A stretch of 64,000 nucleotides of DNA from Alcanivorax sp. REN37 (GCF_041102775.1 NZ_JBGCUO010000001.1:558001-622000); one strand, 5' to 3'. Counted from the first letter of the stretch, positions 36,358 through 46,629 are shown. Program-made: numbers and translations. Notes: a model not told the origin generated them from the letters alone.

Positions 36358-37860
36358 ATGAGCACGCAAAAAATGAACCTCACCGAGCGCTACCGCGCGC
36401 TCACCCGTGACCTCGACTGGGACTACTCCTACGCTGATCGCAAAGAGGCCTTTCCGTACGAGGATTTCGAAGGCATCAAGATCACCGACTGGTCGAAATG
36501 GGAAGATCCGTTCCGTCTGACCATGGATGCTTACTGGAAATACCAAGCTGAAAAAGAAAAAAAGCTGTACGCCATTTTTGATGCGTTCGCGCAAAACAAC
36601 GCCCATCTGAACGTCGCCGACGTGCGTTACGTCAACGCCATCAAGCTATTCCTGACCGGCGTAACGCCGCTGGAATACCAGGCTTACCAAGGCTACGCCC
36701 ACGTCGGTCGCCAGTTCGGTGGCGCTGGCGCGCGGGTGGCCTGCCAGATGCAGTGCATTGACGAGCTGCGTCATGTGCAAACCCAGATTCACGCCATGAG
36801 CCACTACAACAAGTTCTTCGACGGCTTCCAGGATTGGTCGCACATGCACGACCGGGTCTGGTACCTGTCGGTGCCGAAGTCGTTCTTTGAAGATGCACGC
36901 ACCGCCGGCCCGTTCGAGTTTCTGGTGGCGATCAGTTTTAGCTTCGAATACGTGCTCACCAACCTGCTGTTTGTGCCGTTCATGTCCGGCGCGGCCCACA
37001 ACGGCGACATGGCCACCTGCACCTTCGGTTTTTCCGCGCAATCCGATGAGGCGCGCCACATGACGCTGGGGCTGGAGATCGTCAAGTTCCTGCTGGAGCA
37101 GCACGAAGACAACGTGCCGATCGTGCAGAAGTGGATCGACAAATGGTTCTGGCGCGGCACCCGCTTGCTGTCACTGGTGGCGATGATGATGGACTACATG
37201 TTGCCCAACAAAGTGATGTCGTGGAAAGAAGCCTGGGAGGTGTATTTCGAGGAAGCTGGCGGGGCCCTGTTCAAGGATTTGGCCCGCTATGGCATCAAAA
37301 TGCCGGAGTTCGTCAAGACCACCGAAAAAGAAAAAGAGCACGTCTCGCACCAAGCCTGGTGGATTTTCTACAACTACAACCACGCCGCCGCCTTCCACAC
37401 CTGGATCCCATCGGATGAGGAGCTGGATTGGCTGAGCGCCAAGTACCCGGACACCTTCGACAAGTACTACCGCCCGCGTTGGGAGCTGGCGCGCAAGCTG
37501 GAAGCTGAGGGCAAGCGCTTTTACACCGCCGGCCTGCCGCAGCTGTGCCAGACCTGCCAAATCCCGATGGCGTTCACCGAGATGAGTGACCCTGAGCAGA
37601 TTTGCTACCGGCTGTCTGAATACGAGGGCGAGAAGTACCACTTCTGCTCCGACGGTTGCCAGCACGTGTTCGATCAAGAGCCAGAGAAATTTGTGCAGGC
37701 TTGGCTGCCGGTGCATCAAATTTTCCAGGGGAACTGCGGCGGCCCGTCGGTGGAGGAGATCCTCACCGATTACTACAACATCACCCTCGGCCAAGACAAC
37801 TTGGACCTGAAAGGATCGCCGGACGAAGAACGCTGGAAGAAGTGGAAAAAAGTGTCCTGA
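36358..37860 (+). CDS. dmpN: Phenol hydroxylase P3 (oxygenase alpha subunit, DmpN)
   Basis: The 500-residue catalytic subunit contains the carboxylate-bridged diiron site: Glu106 (TPLEYQAYQG), Glu136 and His139 (IDELRHVQ), Glu197 (FSFEYVL), Glu231 and His234 (SDEARHM). A YHS-like cysteine segment (CQTCQIP to FCSDGC) lies near residues 398-440, as in other phenol hydroxylases. It inserts oxygen into phenol to give catechol. The ATG at 36358 fits the family N-terminus and follows AAGGG. Confidence 0.97.
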   Translation: MSTQKMNLTERYRALTRDLDWDYSYADRKEAFPYEDFEGIKITDWSKWEDPFRLTMDAYWKYQAEKEKKLYAIFDAFAQNNAHLNVADVRYVNAIKLFLTGVTPLEYQAYQGYAHVGRQFGGAGARVACQMQCIDELRHVQTQIHAMSHYNKFFDGFQDWSHMHDRVWYLSVPKSFFEDARTAGPFEFLVAISFSFEYVLTNLLFVPFMSGAAHNGDMATCTFGFSAQSDEARHMTLGLEIVKFLLEQHEDNVPIVQKWIDKWFWRGTRLLSLVAMMMDYMLPNKVMSWKEAWEVYFEEAGGALFKDLARYGIKMPEFVKTTEKEKEHVSHQAWWIFYNYNHAAAFHTWIPSDEELDWLSAKYPDTFDKYYRPRWELARKLEAEGKRFYTAGLPQLCQTCQIPMAFTEMSDPEQICYRLSEYEGEKYHFCSDGCQHVFDQEPEKFVQAWLPVHQIFQGNCGGPSVEEILTDYYNITLGQDNLDLKGSPDEERWKKWKKVS

Positions 37861-37920
37861 GCGTGTCACCGGTCCGCCGCGTTGCGGCGCGGCGGACGCA
37901 CTAAGAAAAAGGATAACAAC

Positions 37921-38283
37921 ATGCCCGTACAAGCGATTGTTAACGACTACAAGATGCCGGCGCTCGATGTGCAGGCCAATTTTCACGGCAACCAGCTGCT
38001 CTACATCGGCTGGGATCGTCACCTGATGTTTTGCGCCCCCTTCGCGTTTGCGGTGAGCCCAGACATGACGCTGCGCGCCTTTCTCGATGAGGTGGCCGGT
38101 CCAGCGTTTGCCGCCCACCCGGAATTCGATCAGGTGCGCTGGGAAGACGCCGAGTGGCGTCATGACCATCGCCCATTTGTGCCGCAGTTCGACCAGTCGC
38201 TGTCGGCCCAGGGCATTACCCACAAATCCATCCTGCGGTTCCTGACTCCGAACCTGAAAGGGTTCCAGGGCAAGGGTGTGTGA
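37921..38283 (+). CDS. dmpO: Phenol hydroxylase P4 (oxygenase gamma subunit, DmpO)
   Basis: The 120-residue protein begins MPVQAIVNDYKMPALDVQ and contains GNQLLYIGWDRHLMFCAPF, typical of DmpO. It is the small structural subunit of the oxygenase. AAAAAGGATAACAAC before the ATG supplies the ribosome site. dmpP begins 13 bases after its stop. Confidence 0.94.
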   Translation: MPVQAIVNDYKMPALDVQANFHGNQLLYIGWDRHLMFCAPFAFAVSPDMTLRAFLDEVAGPAFAAHPEFDQVRWEDAEWRHDHRPFVPQFDQSLSAQGITHKSILRFLTPNLKGFQGKGV

Positions 38284-38296
38284 ACGGGAGCAGGTC

Positions 38297-39358
38297 ATGA
38301 CATACGAAGTGGTTGTGGAACCCACCGGGGCTGTGGTCACGGTGGAGGAGGGCCAGACCCTGCTGGCCGCGGCGCTGCGCCAGGGTGTGTGGCTTCCGTT
38401 TGCCTGTGGTCATGGCACCTGTGGCACCTGCAAGGTGCAGGTTCTGGAGGGCGACTGCGACACCGGCGATGCCTCGCCCTTTGCACTGCTGGATATGGAG
38501 CGCGAAGAGGGCCGGGTGCTGGCGTGCTGCGCGTTGCCGCAGTCAGATTTGGTGATCGAAGCAGACATCGATGTGGACCCGGACTTCGCCGGCCACACAG
38601 TGGAAGACTACCGCGCCACTGTGGTGGCTATCGAAGCGCTGTCACCCACCATCAAGGGCATCACCATGGCGTTGGATCGTGACATGGCGTTTCAAGCCGG
38701 CCAGTACGTGAATCTGGAAATTCCCGGCCTTGGCGCCACGCGCGCATTCTCGATTGCCAATCCGCCGAGCCGGCCCGACACCGTGGAGCTGCATGTGCGG
38801 CGGGTGGAGGGCGGTGCCGGCACCGGCTGGGTGCACGACCAGCTGCAGGTCGGCGACAGCGTGGCGCTATCCGGGCCTTACGGGCAATTTTTCGTGCGCA
38901 GATCAGATGTGAAGGACGTGATTTTTATCGCCGGCGGCTCGGGCCTATCAAGCCCGGAATCGATGATTGCCGATCTGCTCGAACGCGGTGATGAGCGTCA
39001 GATTCACTTGTTCCAAGGCGCGCGCTGTCTTGATGAGTTGTACCACCGTGAGCGGTTTGAGCAGTGGGCCGCGCAGCACGCCAACTTTCATTACCACCCG
39101 GCGCTCAACGAAGCGCCGTCTTGCGGCAGTTGGTCGGGCTATGTCGGTTTTGTCCACGAAGCAGCCAAGACCCATTTCAACGGCAGTTTTGCTGGCCATA
39201 AGGCCTATCTGTGCGGCCCGCCGCCGATGATCGATGCCGCCATCACCGCGCTAATGCAAGGGCGGGTGTTCGAGGCGGATATCCATATGGAGAAATTCCT
39301 CACCGCCGCCGATGCCGCCGAGGGCAATACCCGCTCGGCGTTGTTCAAACGCATCTGA
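38297..39358 (+). CDS. dmpP: Phenol hydroxylase P5 reductase (DmpP)
   Basis: The 353-residue flavoprotein has an N-terminal plant-type [2Fe-2S] domain with Cys37, Cys42, Cys45 (CGHGTCGTC) and Cys77, then an FAD domain (ATRAFSIANPP) and a NAD-binding domain (GGSGLSSPESM, later CGPPPMIDAA). It carries electrons from NADH to the diiron oxygenase. GGGAGCAGG precedes the ATG at 38297. Confidence 0.96.
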   Translation: MTYEVVVEPTGAVVTVEEGQTLLAAALRQGVWLPFACGHGTCGTCKVQVLEGDCDTGDASPFALLDMEREEGRVLACCALPQSDLVIEADIDVDPDFAGHTVEDYRATVVAIEALSPTIKGITMALDRDMAFQAGQYVNLEIPGLGATRAFSIANPPSRPDTVELHVRRVEGGAGTGWVHDQLQVGDSVALSGPYGQFFVRRSDVKDVIFIAGGSGLSSPESMIADLLERGDERQIHLFQGARCLDELYHRERFEQWAAQHANFHYHPALNEAPSCGSWSGYVGFVHEAAKTHFNGSFAGHKAYLCGPPPMIDAAITALMQGRVFEADIHMEKFLTAADAAEGNTRSALFKRI

Positions 39359-39368
39359 GGAAACTGCC

Positions 39369-39686
39369 ATGGACACTGAGTTCTGCCGGATCCATGTGCG
39401 CAACCGCGATCAGGTGTTGCTGATCAGACGTGGAGACAAGCTGCTGCAAGGCATGGAGCAGTGTGGCCAGCAGCTGATCCGGGTGGGTTGTCGCAAGGGC
39501 GGCTGCGGGCTGTGCCGCATCCGCATCCTGTCCGGCGAGGTGGCCTGCGAAAAAATGAGTCGCTGCCACGTGAGCGCGGAAGACCGTGCGCTGGGTTATG
39601 CGCTGGCGTGCCGGGTGATTCCGCAGACCGATCTGGTGATCGAGTCGGATCACTGCCGGTTGTTTCAAAACACCCCAACTGAATAA
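39369..39686 (+). CDS. dmpQ: Chloroplast-type ferredoxin (DmpQ/XylT)
   Basis: This 105-residue [2Fe-2S] ferredoxin has the cluster motif CRKGGCGLC near residue 41 and a further Cys in YALACRV. XylT/DmpQ ferredoxins re-reduce the iron of catechol 2,3-dioxygenase after it is oxidised by substituted catechols. It lies directly before the dioxygenase gene, as in the classical plasmids. GAGGAAA precedes the ATG. Confidence 0.93.
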   Translation: MDTEFCRIHVRNRDQVLLIRRGDKLLQGMEQCGQQLIRVGCRKGGCGLCRIRILSGEVACEKMSRCHVSAEDRALGYALACRVIPQTDLVIESDHCRLFQNTPTE

Positions 39687-39697
39687 GGATAACGACG

Positions 39698-40621
39698 ATG
39701 AGAAAAGGTGTGATGCGTCCGGGGCACGTGCAAATCCGTGTGCTGGATCTTGATGAAGCGCTGCAACACTACACCGACCTGCTGGGGCTAATCGAGGTTG
39801 ATCGCGACAGCCAGGGCCGGGTCTATCTAAAAGCCTGGACCGAGGTAGATCGCTTCTCGGTGGTGCTGCGCGAAGACGACAGCCCAGGCATGGATTTCAT
39901 GGCGTTTAAATGCCTCGACGAGGCGGTGGTAGACGGGCTGGCGCAGGAGCTGCGGGCCTACGGTCTGCCGGTGGAGGAAATCCCGGCCGAGGAGCTGACC
40001 GGATGCGGCCGCCGCATCCGCTTCCAAGCGCCCACGGGGCATTTCTTCGAGCTGTTTGCCACCAAGGAGCAAACCGGCAAATGGGGCATTCACCCCAGTA
40101 ATCCGGAAGCCTGGCCGCGCGATCTCAAGGGTATGGGGGTGCAGCGGTTCGACCATTGCCTGCTGTACGGCGACGACCTCGATGGCACCTATGACGTGTT
40201 CATCAACATTCTGGGCTTTGAGCTGGCCGAGCAGGTGATGGATCCGGACGGCAACCGGGTGGCGCAGTTCCTTACGGTGTCGATGAAGGCGCACGACGTG
40301 GCGTTCATCAAGCACGGTGAAAAAAACAAATTCCACCATGCCTCGTTTTATTTGGAAACCTGGGAACAGGTGCTGCGCGCGGCGGACTTGATCGCCATGA
40401 CCGACACCTCGATCGACATCGGTCCCACGCGCCACGGCCTCACCAACGGCCAAACCATTTACTTCTTCGACCCGTCTGGCAACCGCAACGAAGTGTTCTG
40501 CGGCGGTAACTACCACTATCCGGATTACCCGCCGATCACTTGGGACGCCGACCAACTGGGCAAGGCGATTTTTTACCACGACCGCCAGCTCAACGAGCGC
40601 TTCCTGACTGCGTTGACCTGA
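39698..40621 (+). CDS. dmpB: Catechol 2,3-dioxygenase
   Basis: The 307-residue extradiol dioxygenase begins [17 protein letters not shown] and has the iron ligands His153 (RFDH), His214 (FHHASF) and Glu265 (NRNEVF) at the same numbers as XylE/DmpB. It opens catechol next to the hydroxyls to give yellow 2-hydroxymuconic semialdehyde. AAGGA precedes the ATG. The presence of dmpQ beside it suggests it may meet inactivating methylcatechols. Confidence 0.97.
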   Translation: MRKGVMRPGHVQIRVLDLDEALQHYTDLLGLIEVDRDSQGRVYLKAWTEVDRFSVVLREDDSPGMDFMAFKCLDEAVVDGLAQELRAYGLPVEEIPAEELTGCGRRIRFQAPTGHFFELFATKEQTGKWGIHPSNPEAWPRDLKGMGVQRFDHCLLYGDDLDGTYDVFINILGFELAEQVMDPDGNRVAQFLTVSMKAHDVAFIKHGEKNKFHHASFYLETWEQVLRAADLIAMTDTSIDIGPTRHGLTNGQTIYFFDPSGNRNEVFCGGNYHYPDYPPITWDADQLGKAIFYHDRQLNERFLTALT

Positions 40622-40679
40622 TCTGTCCGGGGCCGGGTGCGCGTCACCCGGCTGCAGTCCATTGCAGAGAGAAAGGCTG

Positions 40680-42140
40680 ATGAAAGAGTTCAAGCATTTT
40701 ATCAACGGCCACTACGTGGCATCGGCCAGCGGCAACACCTTTGAGAACCGCACGCCGGTGGATAACAGCCTGATCGGCCTAGTCCACGAAGCCGGCAAGG
40801 CGGAGGTGGATGCGGCAGTGCGCGCCGCCCATGCAGCGCTGCGTGGGCCTTGGGGGGCCCTGACCCAAGCCGAGCGCACCGCGCTGCTGAACAAAGTGGC
40901 GGACCGCATCAACCAGCGCTTCGATGAGTTCCTCGACGCTGAATGCCGCGACACCGGTAAACCACGCGCCATGGCATCCCACATCGACATCCCACGGGGC
41001 GCCGCCAACTTCAAAGCCTTTGCCGAAACCGTGGCCAACCAGCCCACCGAAGGCTTCCGCATGGATACCCCGGACGGGCGCGGTGCGGTGAACCTTGGTC
41101 ACCGCACCCCGAAAGGGGTGATTGCAGTGATCGCGCCGTGGAACCTGCCGCTGCTACTGATGACCTGGAAAGTCGGTCCGGCGCTGGCCTGTGGCAACAC
41201 TGTGGTGGTGAAACCGTCGGAAGAAACCCCGGCCACCACCACGCTGCTAGGCGAGGTGATGAACGAATGCGGCGTGCCGCCCGGTGTGTTCAATGTGGTG
41301 CACGGTTTCGGCCCAGATTCCGCCGGTGAGTTTCTCACTCAGCACCCGCTGGTGAACGCCATCACTTTCACCGGCGAGACTCGCACCGGCGAAGCCATCA
41401 TGCGTGCCGCCTCGGTGGGACTGCGCAATATTTCGCTGGAATGCGGCGGCAAAAATCCCGGCATCGTGTTTGCTGATTGCGATCTCGAAAAAGCGGTGGA
41501 AGGCACTATGCGCTCGGCGTTCGTCAACTGCGGACAGGTTTGTCTGGCCACCGAGCGGGTGTATGTGGAACGCAGTATTTTTCCGAAATTTCTGGCGCGT
41601 ATGAAAGAAGAAGTGGCCAAGCTGCGCAGCGGCCGGCCGGAAGACAGTGACGCTAATTTCGGTCCGCTGGTGAGCCTGGAGCACCGTGAAAAAGTGCTGT
41701 CTTACTACCGTTTGGCGGTGGAAGAAGGCGCCACCGTGGAAATCGGTGGCGGTGTGCCGGACATGGGCGCCGAACTGAATGACGGTGCCTGGATTGAGCC
41801 CACCATCTGGACGGGCTTGCCCGACGATGCGCGGGTGATTCGCGAAGAAATCTTTGGCCCCTGCTGCCACATCCGCCCGTTCGATACGGAAGCAGAAGTG
41901 ATCGCGCTGGCCAACGACACCGAATACGGCCTCGCTGCGGCCATCTGGACCGAAAACAGCGCCCGCGCTTACCGCGTGGCGGAGCAGATCGAGGCTGGGC
42001 TGGTATGGGTCAACAGTTGGTTCCTGCGTGATCTGCGCACCTCGTTCGGCGGCGCCAAGCAATCCGGCATCGGCCGCGAAGGCGGCATCCACGGGCTCGA
42101 GTTCTACACCGAGCTGAAAAATATCTGCGTGAAGCTGTAA
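40680..42140 (+). CDS. dmpC: 2-hydroxymuconic semialdehyde dehydrogenase
   Basis: The 486-residue aldehyde dehydrogenase has the NAD motif APWNLPLLLMTWK, the glutamate segment LECGGKNP and the catalytic cysteine in NCGQVCLATERV. It oxidises the ring-cleavage product to 4-oxalocrotonate. GAGAGAAAGG precedes the ATG at 40680. No dmpD hydrolase gene follows; dmpE comes next after 11 bases, so this is the only route from the semialdehyde in the operon. Confidence 0.96.
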   Translation: MKEFKHFINGHYVASASGNTFENRTPVDNSLIGLVHEAGKAEVDAAVRAAHAALRGPWGALTQAERTALLNKVADRINQRFDEFLDAECRDTGKPRAMASHIDIPRGAANFKAFAETVANQPTEGFRMDTPDGRGAVNLGHRTPKGVIAVIAPWNLPLLLMTWKVGPALACGNTVVVKPSEETPATTTLLGEVMNECGVPPGVFNVVHGFGPDSAGEFLTQHPLVNAITFTGETRTGEAIMRAASVGLRNISLECGGKNPGIVFADCDLEKAVEGTMRSAFVNCGQVCLATERVYVERSIFPKFLARMKEEVAKLRSGRPEDSDANFGPLVSLEHREKVLSYYRLAVEEGATVEIGGGVPDMGAELNDGAWIEPTIWTGLPDDARVIREEIFGPCCHIRPFDTEAEVIALANDTEYGLAAAIWTENSARAYRVAEQIEAGLVWVNSWFLRDLRTSFGGAKQSGIGREGGIHGLEFYTELKNICVKL

Positions 42141-42151
42141 GGGGAAAGCCG

Positions 42152-42937
42152 ATGCGCACCACATTGATTCAGACCCTGGGCGATGAGCTGTACGACGCTT
42201 TGCGCGGCCGCCACACCGTTACGCCGCCCACCGATCGCCACCCGGACCTGACGGTGGACGAGGCCTACCGCATTTCGCTGCATTTGTTGGAGCGGCGACT
42301 GGCCGACGGCGAGAAGGTGATCGGCAAGAAAATCGGCCTCACATCTCGTGCGGTGCAGCAAATGCTGAAGGTGGACCAACCCGATTTCGGTTTTCTCACC
42401 GACGCCATGGTGTTCAACCAGGGCGAGGACATGCCGATCAGCGACCGCCTGATTCAGCCGCGTGCGGAAGGCGAAGTGGCCTTCATTCTCAAGAAAGACC
42501 TGACCGGTCCCGGTGTCACTGCTGCCGATGTGCTGGCGGCCACCGAGTGTCTGATTCCGTGTTTCGAAGTGGTGGATTCACGCGTGGAGGACTGGCGCAT
42601 CACCATCGCTGACACGGTGGCGGACAACGCTTCCTGTGGGCTGTTTGTGCTCGGCGATCAGGCGGTGAGCCCGCGCCAGGTCGACCTGGTCACCTGCGGC
42701 ATGGTGGTGGAAAAAAACGGCGCCATCCTTTCCACCGGGGCCGGCGCGGCGGCGCTAGGGTCGCCAGTGAACTGCGTGGCATGGCTGGCCAATACGTTGG
42801 GCCGCTTCGGCATTCCGCTGAAGGCCGGCGAGGTAATTCTGTCGGGCTCACTAGTGCCGCTGGAGCCGGTGCAGGCCGGTGACGTGATGCGGGTGGACAT
42901 TGGCGGCATCGGTAGCGCCAGCGTGCGCTTTGTTTGA
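42152..42937 (+). CDS. dmpE: 2-oxopent-4-enoate hydratase
   Basis: The 261-residue protein of the fumarylacetoacetate-hydrolase-related hydratase/decarboxylase family has VIGKKIGLTSRAVQQML, PRAEGEVAFIL and DSRVEDWRI. It adds water to 2-hydroxypenta-2,4-dienoate to give 4-hydroxy-2-oxovalerate. It is paralogous to DmpH further along and forms a complex with it in known systems. GGGGAAAG precedes the ATG. Confidence 0.95.
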   Translation: MRTTLIQTLGDELYDALRGRHTVTPPTDRHPDLTVDEAYRISLHLLERRLADGEKVIGKKIGLTSRAVQQMLKVDQPDFGFLTDAMVFNQGEDMPISDRLIQPRAEGEVAFILKKDLTGPGVTAADVLAATECLIPCFEVVDSRVEDWRITIADTVADNASCGLFVLGDQAVSPRQVDLVTCGMVVEKNGAILSTGAGAAALGSPVNCVAWLANTLGRFGIPLKAGEVILSGSLVPLEPVQAGDVMRVDIGGIGSASVRFV

Positions 42938-42970
42938 CGGCGAACCCAGCCTGCTGCGGGGAGAACGAAT

Positions 42971-43909
42971 ATGAGTAAAAAAACAAAGGTGGCCATCATC
43001 GGCTCCGGCAACATCGGCACCGACCTGATGATCAAGGTGCTGCGCCATGGACAGCACATCGAAATGGGCGCCATGGTCGGTATCGACCCGGACTCTGACG
43101 GCTTGGCCCGTGCCCGCCGCTTTGGCGTGGCCACCACCCATGACGGCGTCGACGGTTTGATCGCGCTGCCGGAATTTGCCGACATCGAGCTGGTGTTTGA
43201 TGCCACCTCTGCCAACGCCCATGTGCACAACGATGCCAGGTTGCGCGCCGCCAAGCCGGGCATTCGATTGGTGGACCTGACGCCGGCGGCAATCGGCCCC
43301 TACTGCGTGCCGGTGGTGAATCTGGAACAGCACCTGCAAGCCACCAACGTCAACATGGTCACCTGTGGTGGCCAAGCCACCATCCCGATTGTGGCGGCGG
43401 TGTCCAAGGTGGCGTCGGTGCATTACGCCGAAATTGTTGCCTCCATTGCCAGCAAGTCGGCCGGGCCCGGCACCCGCGCCAACATCGATGAGTTCACCGA
43501 AACCACCTCGCGCGCCATTGAAGTGATCGGCGGCGCCGGCAAGGGCAAGGCGATCATCGTCATGAACCCGGCGGAGCCGCCGTTGATCATGCGCGACACC
43601 GTCTATGTGCTCTCGGCGGCAGCGGATGAAGGTGCGGTGCGCCGCTCGATTGAAGACACGGTGGCGGCGGTCAACCGCTATGTGCCCGGCTACCGCTTGA
43701 AACAAGCGGTGCAGTTCGAGCGCATTGCCGAGAACGCGCCGTTGAACTTGCCCGGCGTTGGCCGCTTCAGCGGCCTGAAAACCACGGTGTTCCTGGAAGT
43801 GGAGGGCGCCGCCCACTACCTGCCCGCCTATGCCGGCAACCTCGACATCATGACATCCGCTGCACTGGCCACCGCCGAGCGCATTGCCGCTGCAGCGGCA
43901 GGCGCGTGA
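42971..43909 (+). CDS. dmpF: Acetaldehyde dehydrogenase (acylating)
   Basis: The 312-residue NAD-dependent enzyme begins with a Rossmann motif ([18 protein letters not shown]) and carries the catalytic cysteine in [12 protein letters not shown]. It converts acetaldehyde and CoA to acetyl-CoA and channels acetaldehyde from the aldolase DmpG. GGGGAG precedes the ATG. The gap to dmpG is 11 bases. Confidence 0.96.
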   Translation: MSKKTKVAIIGSGNIGTDLMIKVLRHGQHIEMGAMVGIDPDSDGLARARRFGVATTHDGVDGLIALPEFADIELVFDATSANAHVHNDARLRAAKPGIRLVDLTPAAIGPYCVPVVNLEQHLQATNVNMVTCGGQATIPIVAAVSKVASVHYAEIVASIASKSAGPGTRANIDEFTETTSRAIEVIGGAGKGKAIIVMNPAEPPLIMRDTVYVLSAAADEGAVRRSIEDTVAAVNRYVPGYRLKQAVQFERIAENAPLNLPGVGRFSGLKTTVFLEVEGAAHYLPAYAGNLDIMTSAALATAERIAAAAAGA

Positions 43910-43920
43910 GGAGTTCTGCC

Positions 43921-44952
43921 ATGACATTCAAACCGGCCCGCAAACTGTATATCTCCGACGTCACCTTGCGGGATGGCAGCCATGCCATCCGCCACCAGTA
44001 TTCGATTGCCAACGTGAAAGCGATTGCGCGCGCGCTGGACGCCGCCAAGGTCGACTCCATTGAGGTGGCCCACGGCGATGGCCTGCAAGGCTCCAGTTTC
44101 AACTATGGCTTCGGCGCCCACACCGATTTGGAGTGGATCGAAGCGGTGGCAGAGGAGCTGACCCATGCGCGCATTGCCACGCTGCTGCTGCCTGGCATCG
44201 GCACCGTTCACGACCTTAAGGATGCCTACGATGCCGGCGCCCGCGTGGTGCGGGTGGCGACTCATTGCACTGAAGCGGACGTGTCGCGCCAACACATTGA
44301 GTTTGCCCGCAACCTGGGCATGGACACCGTCGGCTTTCTGATGATGAGCCACATGCAGACACCGGCCGGGCTTGCCCAGCAAGCCAAGCTGATGGAGGAC
44401 TACGGCGCCACCTGTCTGTACGTGGTGGACTCCGGCGGCGCCATGTCGATGCAGGACATCCGCGACCGTTTCCGCGCGCTCAAAGAGGTGCTCAAACCTG
44501 ACACCGAAACCGGGGTGCACGCCCACCACAACCTGTCGCTGGGGGTGGCTAACTCCATCGCCGCGGTGGAAGAGGGCTGCGACCGCGTGGACGCCAGCCT
44601 CGCGGGCATGGGCGCCGGTGCCGGCAACGCACCGCTGGAGGTGTTCATTGCTGCCGCCGAGCGGCTCGGCTGGGAACACGGCACGGATCTGTACACCTTG
44701 ATGGATGCCGCCGACGACATCGTGCGGCCGTTGCAGGATCGCCCGGTGCGGGTGGACCGCGAAACGCTAGCGTTGGGCTATGCCGGGGTGTACTCCAGCT
44801 TCCTGCGCCACTCGGAATTAGCGGCGCAGAAATACGGTTTGAAGACCGTGGATATTTTGGTGGAGCTGGGCCGTCGGCGCATGGTCGGCGGCCAGGAAGA
44901 CATGATTGTGGACGTGGCCCTCGACCTGCTGGCCGCGCAGAAGGAGCACTGA
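43921..44952 (+). CDS. dmpG: 4-hydroxy-2-oxovalerate aldolase
   Basis: This 343-residue HMGL-like TIM-barrel enzyme has the metal-binding start [15 protein letters not shown], the histidines in HAHHNLSLG and a C-terminal communication domain. It cleaves 4-hydroxy-2-oxovalerate to pyruvate and acetaldehyde in complex with DmpF. GAGGAG before the ATG at 43921 supports that start over a GTG at 43906. dmpH starts one base after its stop. Confidence 0.96.
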   Translation: MTFKPARKLYISDVTLRDGSHAIRHQYSIANVKAIARALDAAKVDSIEVAHGDGLQGSSFNYGFGAHTDLEWIEAVAEELTHARIATLLLPGIGTVHDLKDAYDAGARVVRVATHCTEADVSRQHIEFARNLGMDTVGFLMMSHMQTPAGLAQQAKLMEDYGATCLYVVDSGGAMSMQDIRDRFRALKEVLKPDTETGVHAHHNLSLGVANSIAAVEEGCDRVDASLAGMGAGAGNAPLEVFIAAAERLGWEHGTDLYTLMDAADDIVRPLQDRPVRVDRETLALGYAGVYSSFLRHSELAAQKYGLKTVDILVELGRRRMVGGQEDMIVDVALDLLAAQKEH

Positions 44953-44953
44953 C

Positions 44954-45748
44954 ATGACCCGCACCCTGACCCCGGAACAGATCAAAACGTTGGCCGAACA
45001 CGTGGAAAACGCGGAGTTGCAGGCCCACGACATTACCAAAATTACCGCCGATTACCCGGCCATGACCTTCGCCGACGCCTACGACGTGCAATGGGAAATC
45101 CGCCGCCGCAAAGAAGCGCGCGGCCACAAGGTGGTGGGTTTGAAAATGGGCCTGACGTCCTGGGCCAAGATGGCTCAGATGGGCGTGGAAACGCCGATCT
45201 ACGGATTCCTGGCGGACTATTTCTCGGTACCGGAAGGCGGTGACGTGGTGGTGGACGAGCTGATTCACCCGAAGATCGAAGCGGAAATTGCGTTCGTCAC
45301 CAAGGCGCCATTGAAAGGCCCCGGCATTCACATCGGTGACGTGATGCGCGCCACCGACTTCATCCTGCCGGTGGTGGAAGTGATCGATTCGCGCTATCGC
45401 GATTTCAAATTCGACCTCACCAGCGTGATTGCCGATAACTGCTCATCCAGCCGGTTCATTACCGGTGGTTGCATGGCGCGGCTGGAAGATGTGGACGTGA
45501 AAACGCTGGGTGTAGTGATGGAAATTAACGGCGAAGTGGTGGCCACCGGCGCTGGCGCTGCGGTGCTCGGCCATCCGGCGGCGTCGGTGGCGATGTTGGC
45601 CAATATGCTCGGCGAGCGCGGCGAAGAAATTCCCGCCGGCACCTTCATCATGACCGGCGGCATCACCGCAGCGGTCACCGTCAACAAAGGCGATGCCATC
45701 AACATCCGGTACCAAGGGTTGGGTTCCATCAGCGCGCGCTTTGTATGA
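44954..45748 (+). CDS. dmpH: 4-oxalocrotonate decarboxylase
   Basis: The 264-residue paralogue of DmpE has VVGLKMGLTSWAKMAQMG, HPKIEAEIAFVT and DSRYRDFKF. It decarboxylates the keto form of oxalocrotonate to 2-hydroxypentadienoate and works in a complex with the hydratase. AAGGAG lies within the dmpG end. A 61-base gap then separates it from the outer-membrane gene, the largest gap since dmpC. Confidence 0.94.
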   Translation: MTRTLTPEQIKTLAEHVENAELQAHDITKITADYPAMTFADAYDVQWEIRRRKEARGHKVVGLKMGLTSWAKMAQMGVETPIYGFLADYFSVPEGGDVVVDELIHPKIEAEIAFVTKAPLKGPGIHIGDVMRATDFILPVVEVIDSRYRDFKFDLTSVIADNCSSSRFITGGCMARLEDVDVKTLGVVMEINGEVVATGAGAAVLGHPAASVAMLANMLGERGEEIPAGTFIMTGGITAAVTVNKGDAINIRYQGLGSISARFV

Positions 45749-45809
45749 GGCGCGCCGCTCCACGCATAACACACGCATAACAACAGCCAACAATGACGTG
45801 AGGCCTACC

Positions 45810-46619
45810 ATGAAGAAATATTTGATCTGGACCAGCGCGGCCCTGCTGGGTCTGTCTGCCACCGCCCACGCTGGCCATTATGTGGCCGGTATTGAGGGCA
45901 CCCGCGCCGCTGCGGTGCCGCCGCCGGGTTTCTATTACAAGGGTGATGCGGTCCATTACGGGGCCGACGATCGCAATCTGGATGTGGACGTCACCGCACT
46001 CGCTAACCGCCTGATCTTTGTGTCGGACACCCAAGTGCTGGGCGGCCAGCTCGGCTTTGAAACCATCATTCCGTTGATCCAAACCGACCTTGAAGTGAAG
46101 GGCGTGCTGAAGGACAAGCACGGTGGTATTGGCGATGTGTTTGCTGGCAGCTTCCTCGGCTGGCACGGCGAGCGTTGGCACTCGGTGGCCGGGCTGGGGC
46201 TGTGGTCTGACGTGGGTCGCAATGACCATCCGGCGGACCCGGGGCTGGGCTACAGCTCGTTAATGCTCACCCTGGGCGGCACCTACCTGCTCGACAGTGA
46301 CGGCGCCACCAGCGTGTCGCTGCTGGGCCGCTACGAGGCGCCCACCCGCGGCGCCATCGACGACCAATTGACGCTGGAGTGGGCGCTGAGCCGTACCGTG
46401 CAAGGCGTGGATTGGTCGCTGGTGGGCTACAACCAGCTCGGCATGGACGATGACAAATCCGAAGCCCATGCCGCCGGCGCCTCGGTGGGTTACTTCTGGC
46501 CAAGCCACGGCATTGGTCTGGAAGGGGCCGCCTATAAAGAGTTCACCGTTAAAAACGAGATCGGCGACAACGGGCCCAAGGGCACTTTGATCCGACTGTC
46601 ACTGGTCAAAGCATTCTGA
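45810..46619 (+). CDS. SphA-like outer-membrane protein, MetA-pathway phenol family
   Basis: This 269-residue protein has a signal peptide (MKKYLIWTSAALLGLSATAHAG) and alternating beta strands; the mature N-terminus (HYVAGIEGTRAAAVPPPGFYYKG) is typical of the MetA-pathway phenol degradation/transporter family. Such proteins are predicted outer-membrane barrels, found by aromatic catabolic genes and thought to admit hydrophobic substrates. It lies between dmpH and dmpI, so it would be induced with the pathway. The function is inferred from family and location. Confidence 0.82.
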   Translation: MKKYLIWTSAALLGLSATAHAGHYVAGIEGTRAAAVPPPGFYYKGDAVHYGADDRNLDVDVTALANRLIFVSDTQVLGGQLGFETIIPLIQTDLEVKGVLKDKHGGIGDVFAGSFLGWHGERWHSVAGLGLWSDVGRNDHPADPGLGYSSLMLTLGGTYLLDSDGATSVSLLGRYEAPTRGAIDDQLTLEWALSRTVQGVDWSLVGYNQLGMDDDKSEAHAAGASVGYFWPSHGIGLEGAAYKEFTVKNEIGDNGPKGTLIRLSLVKAF

Positions 46620-46629
46620 GGAGGCGGCC

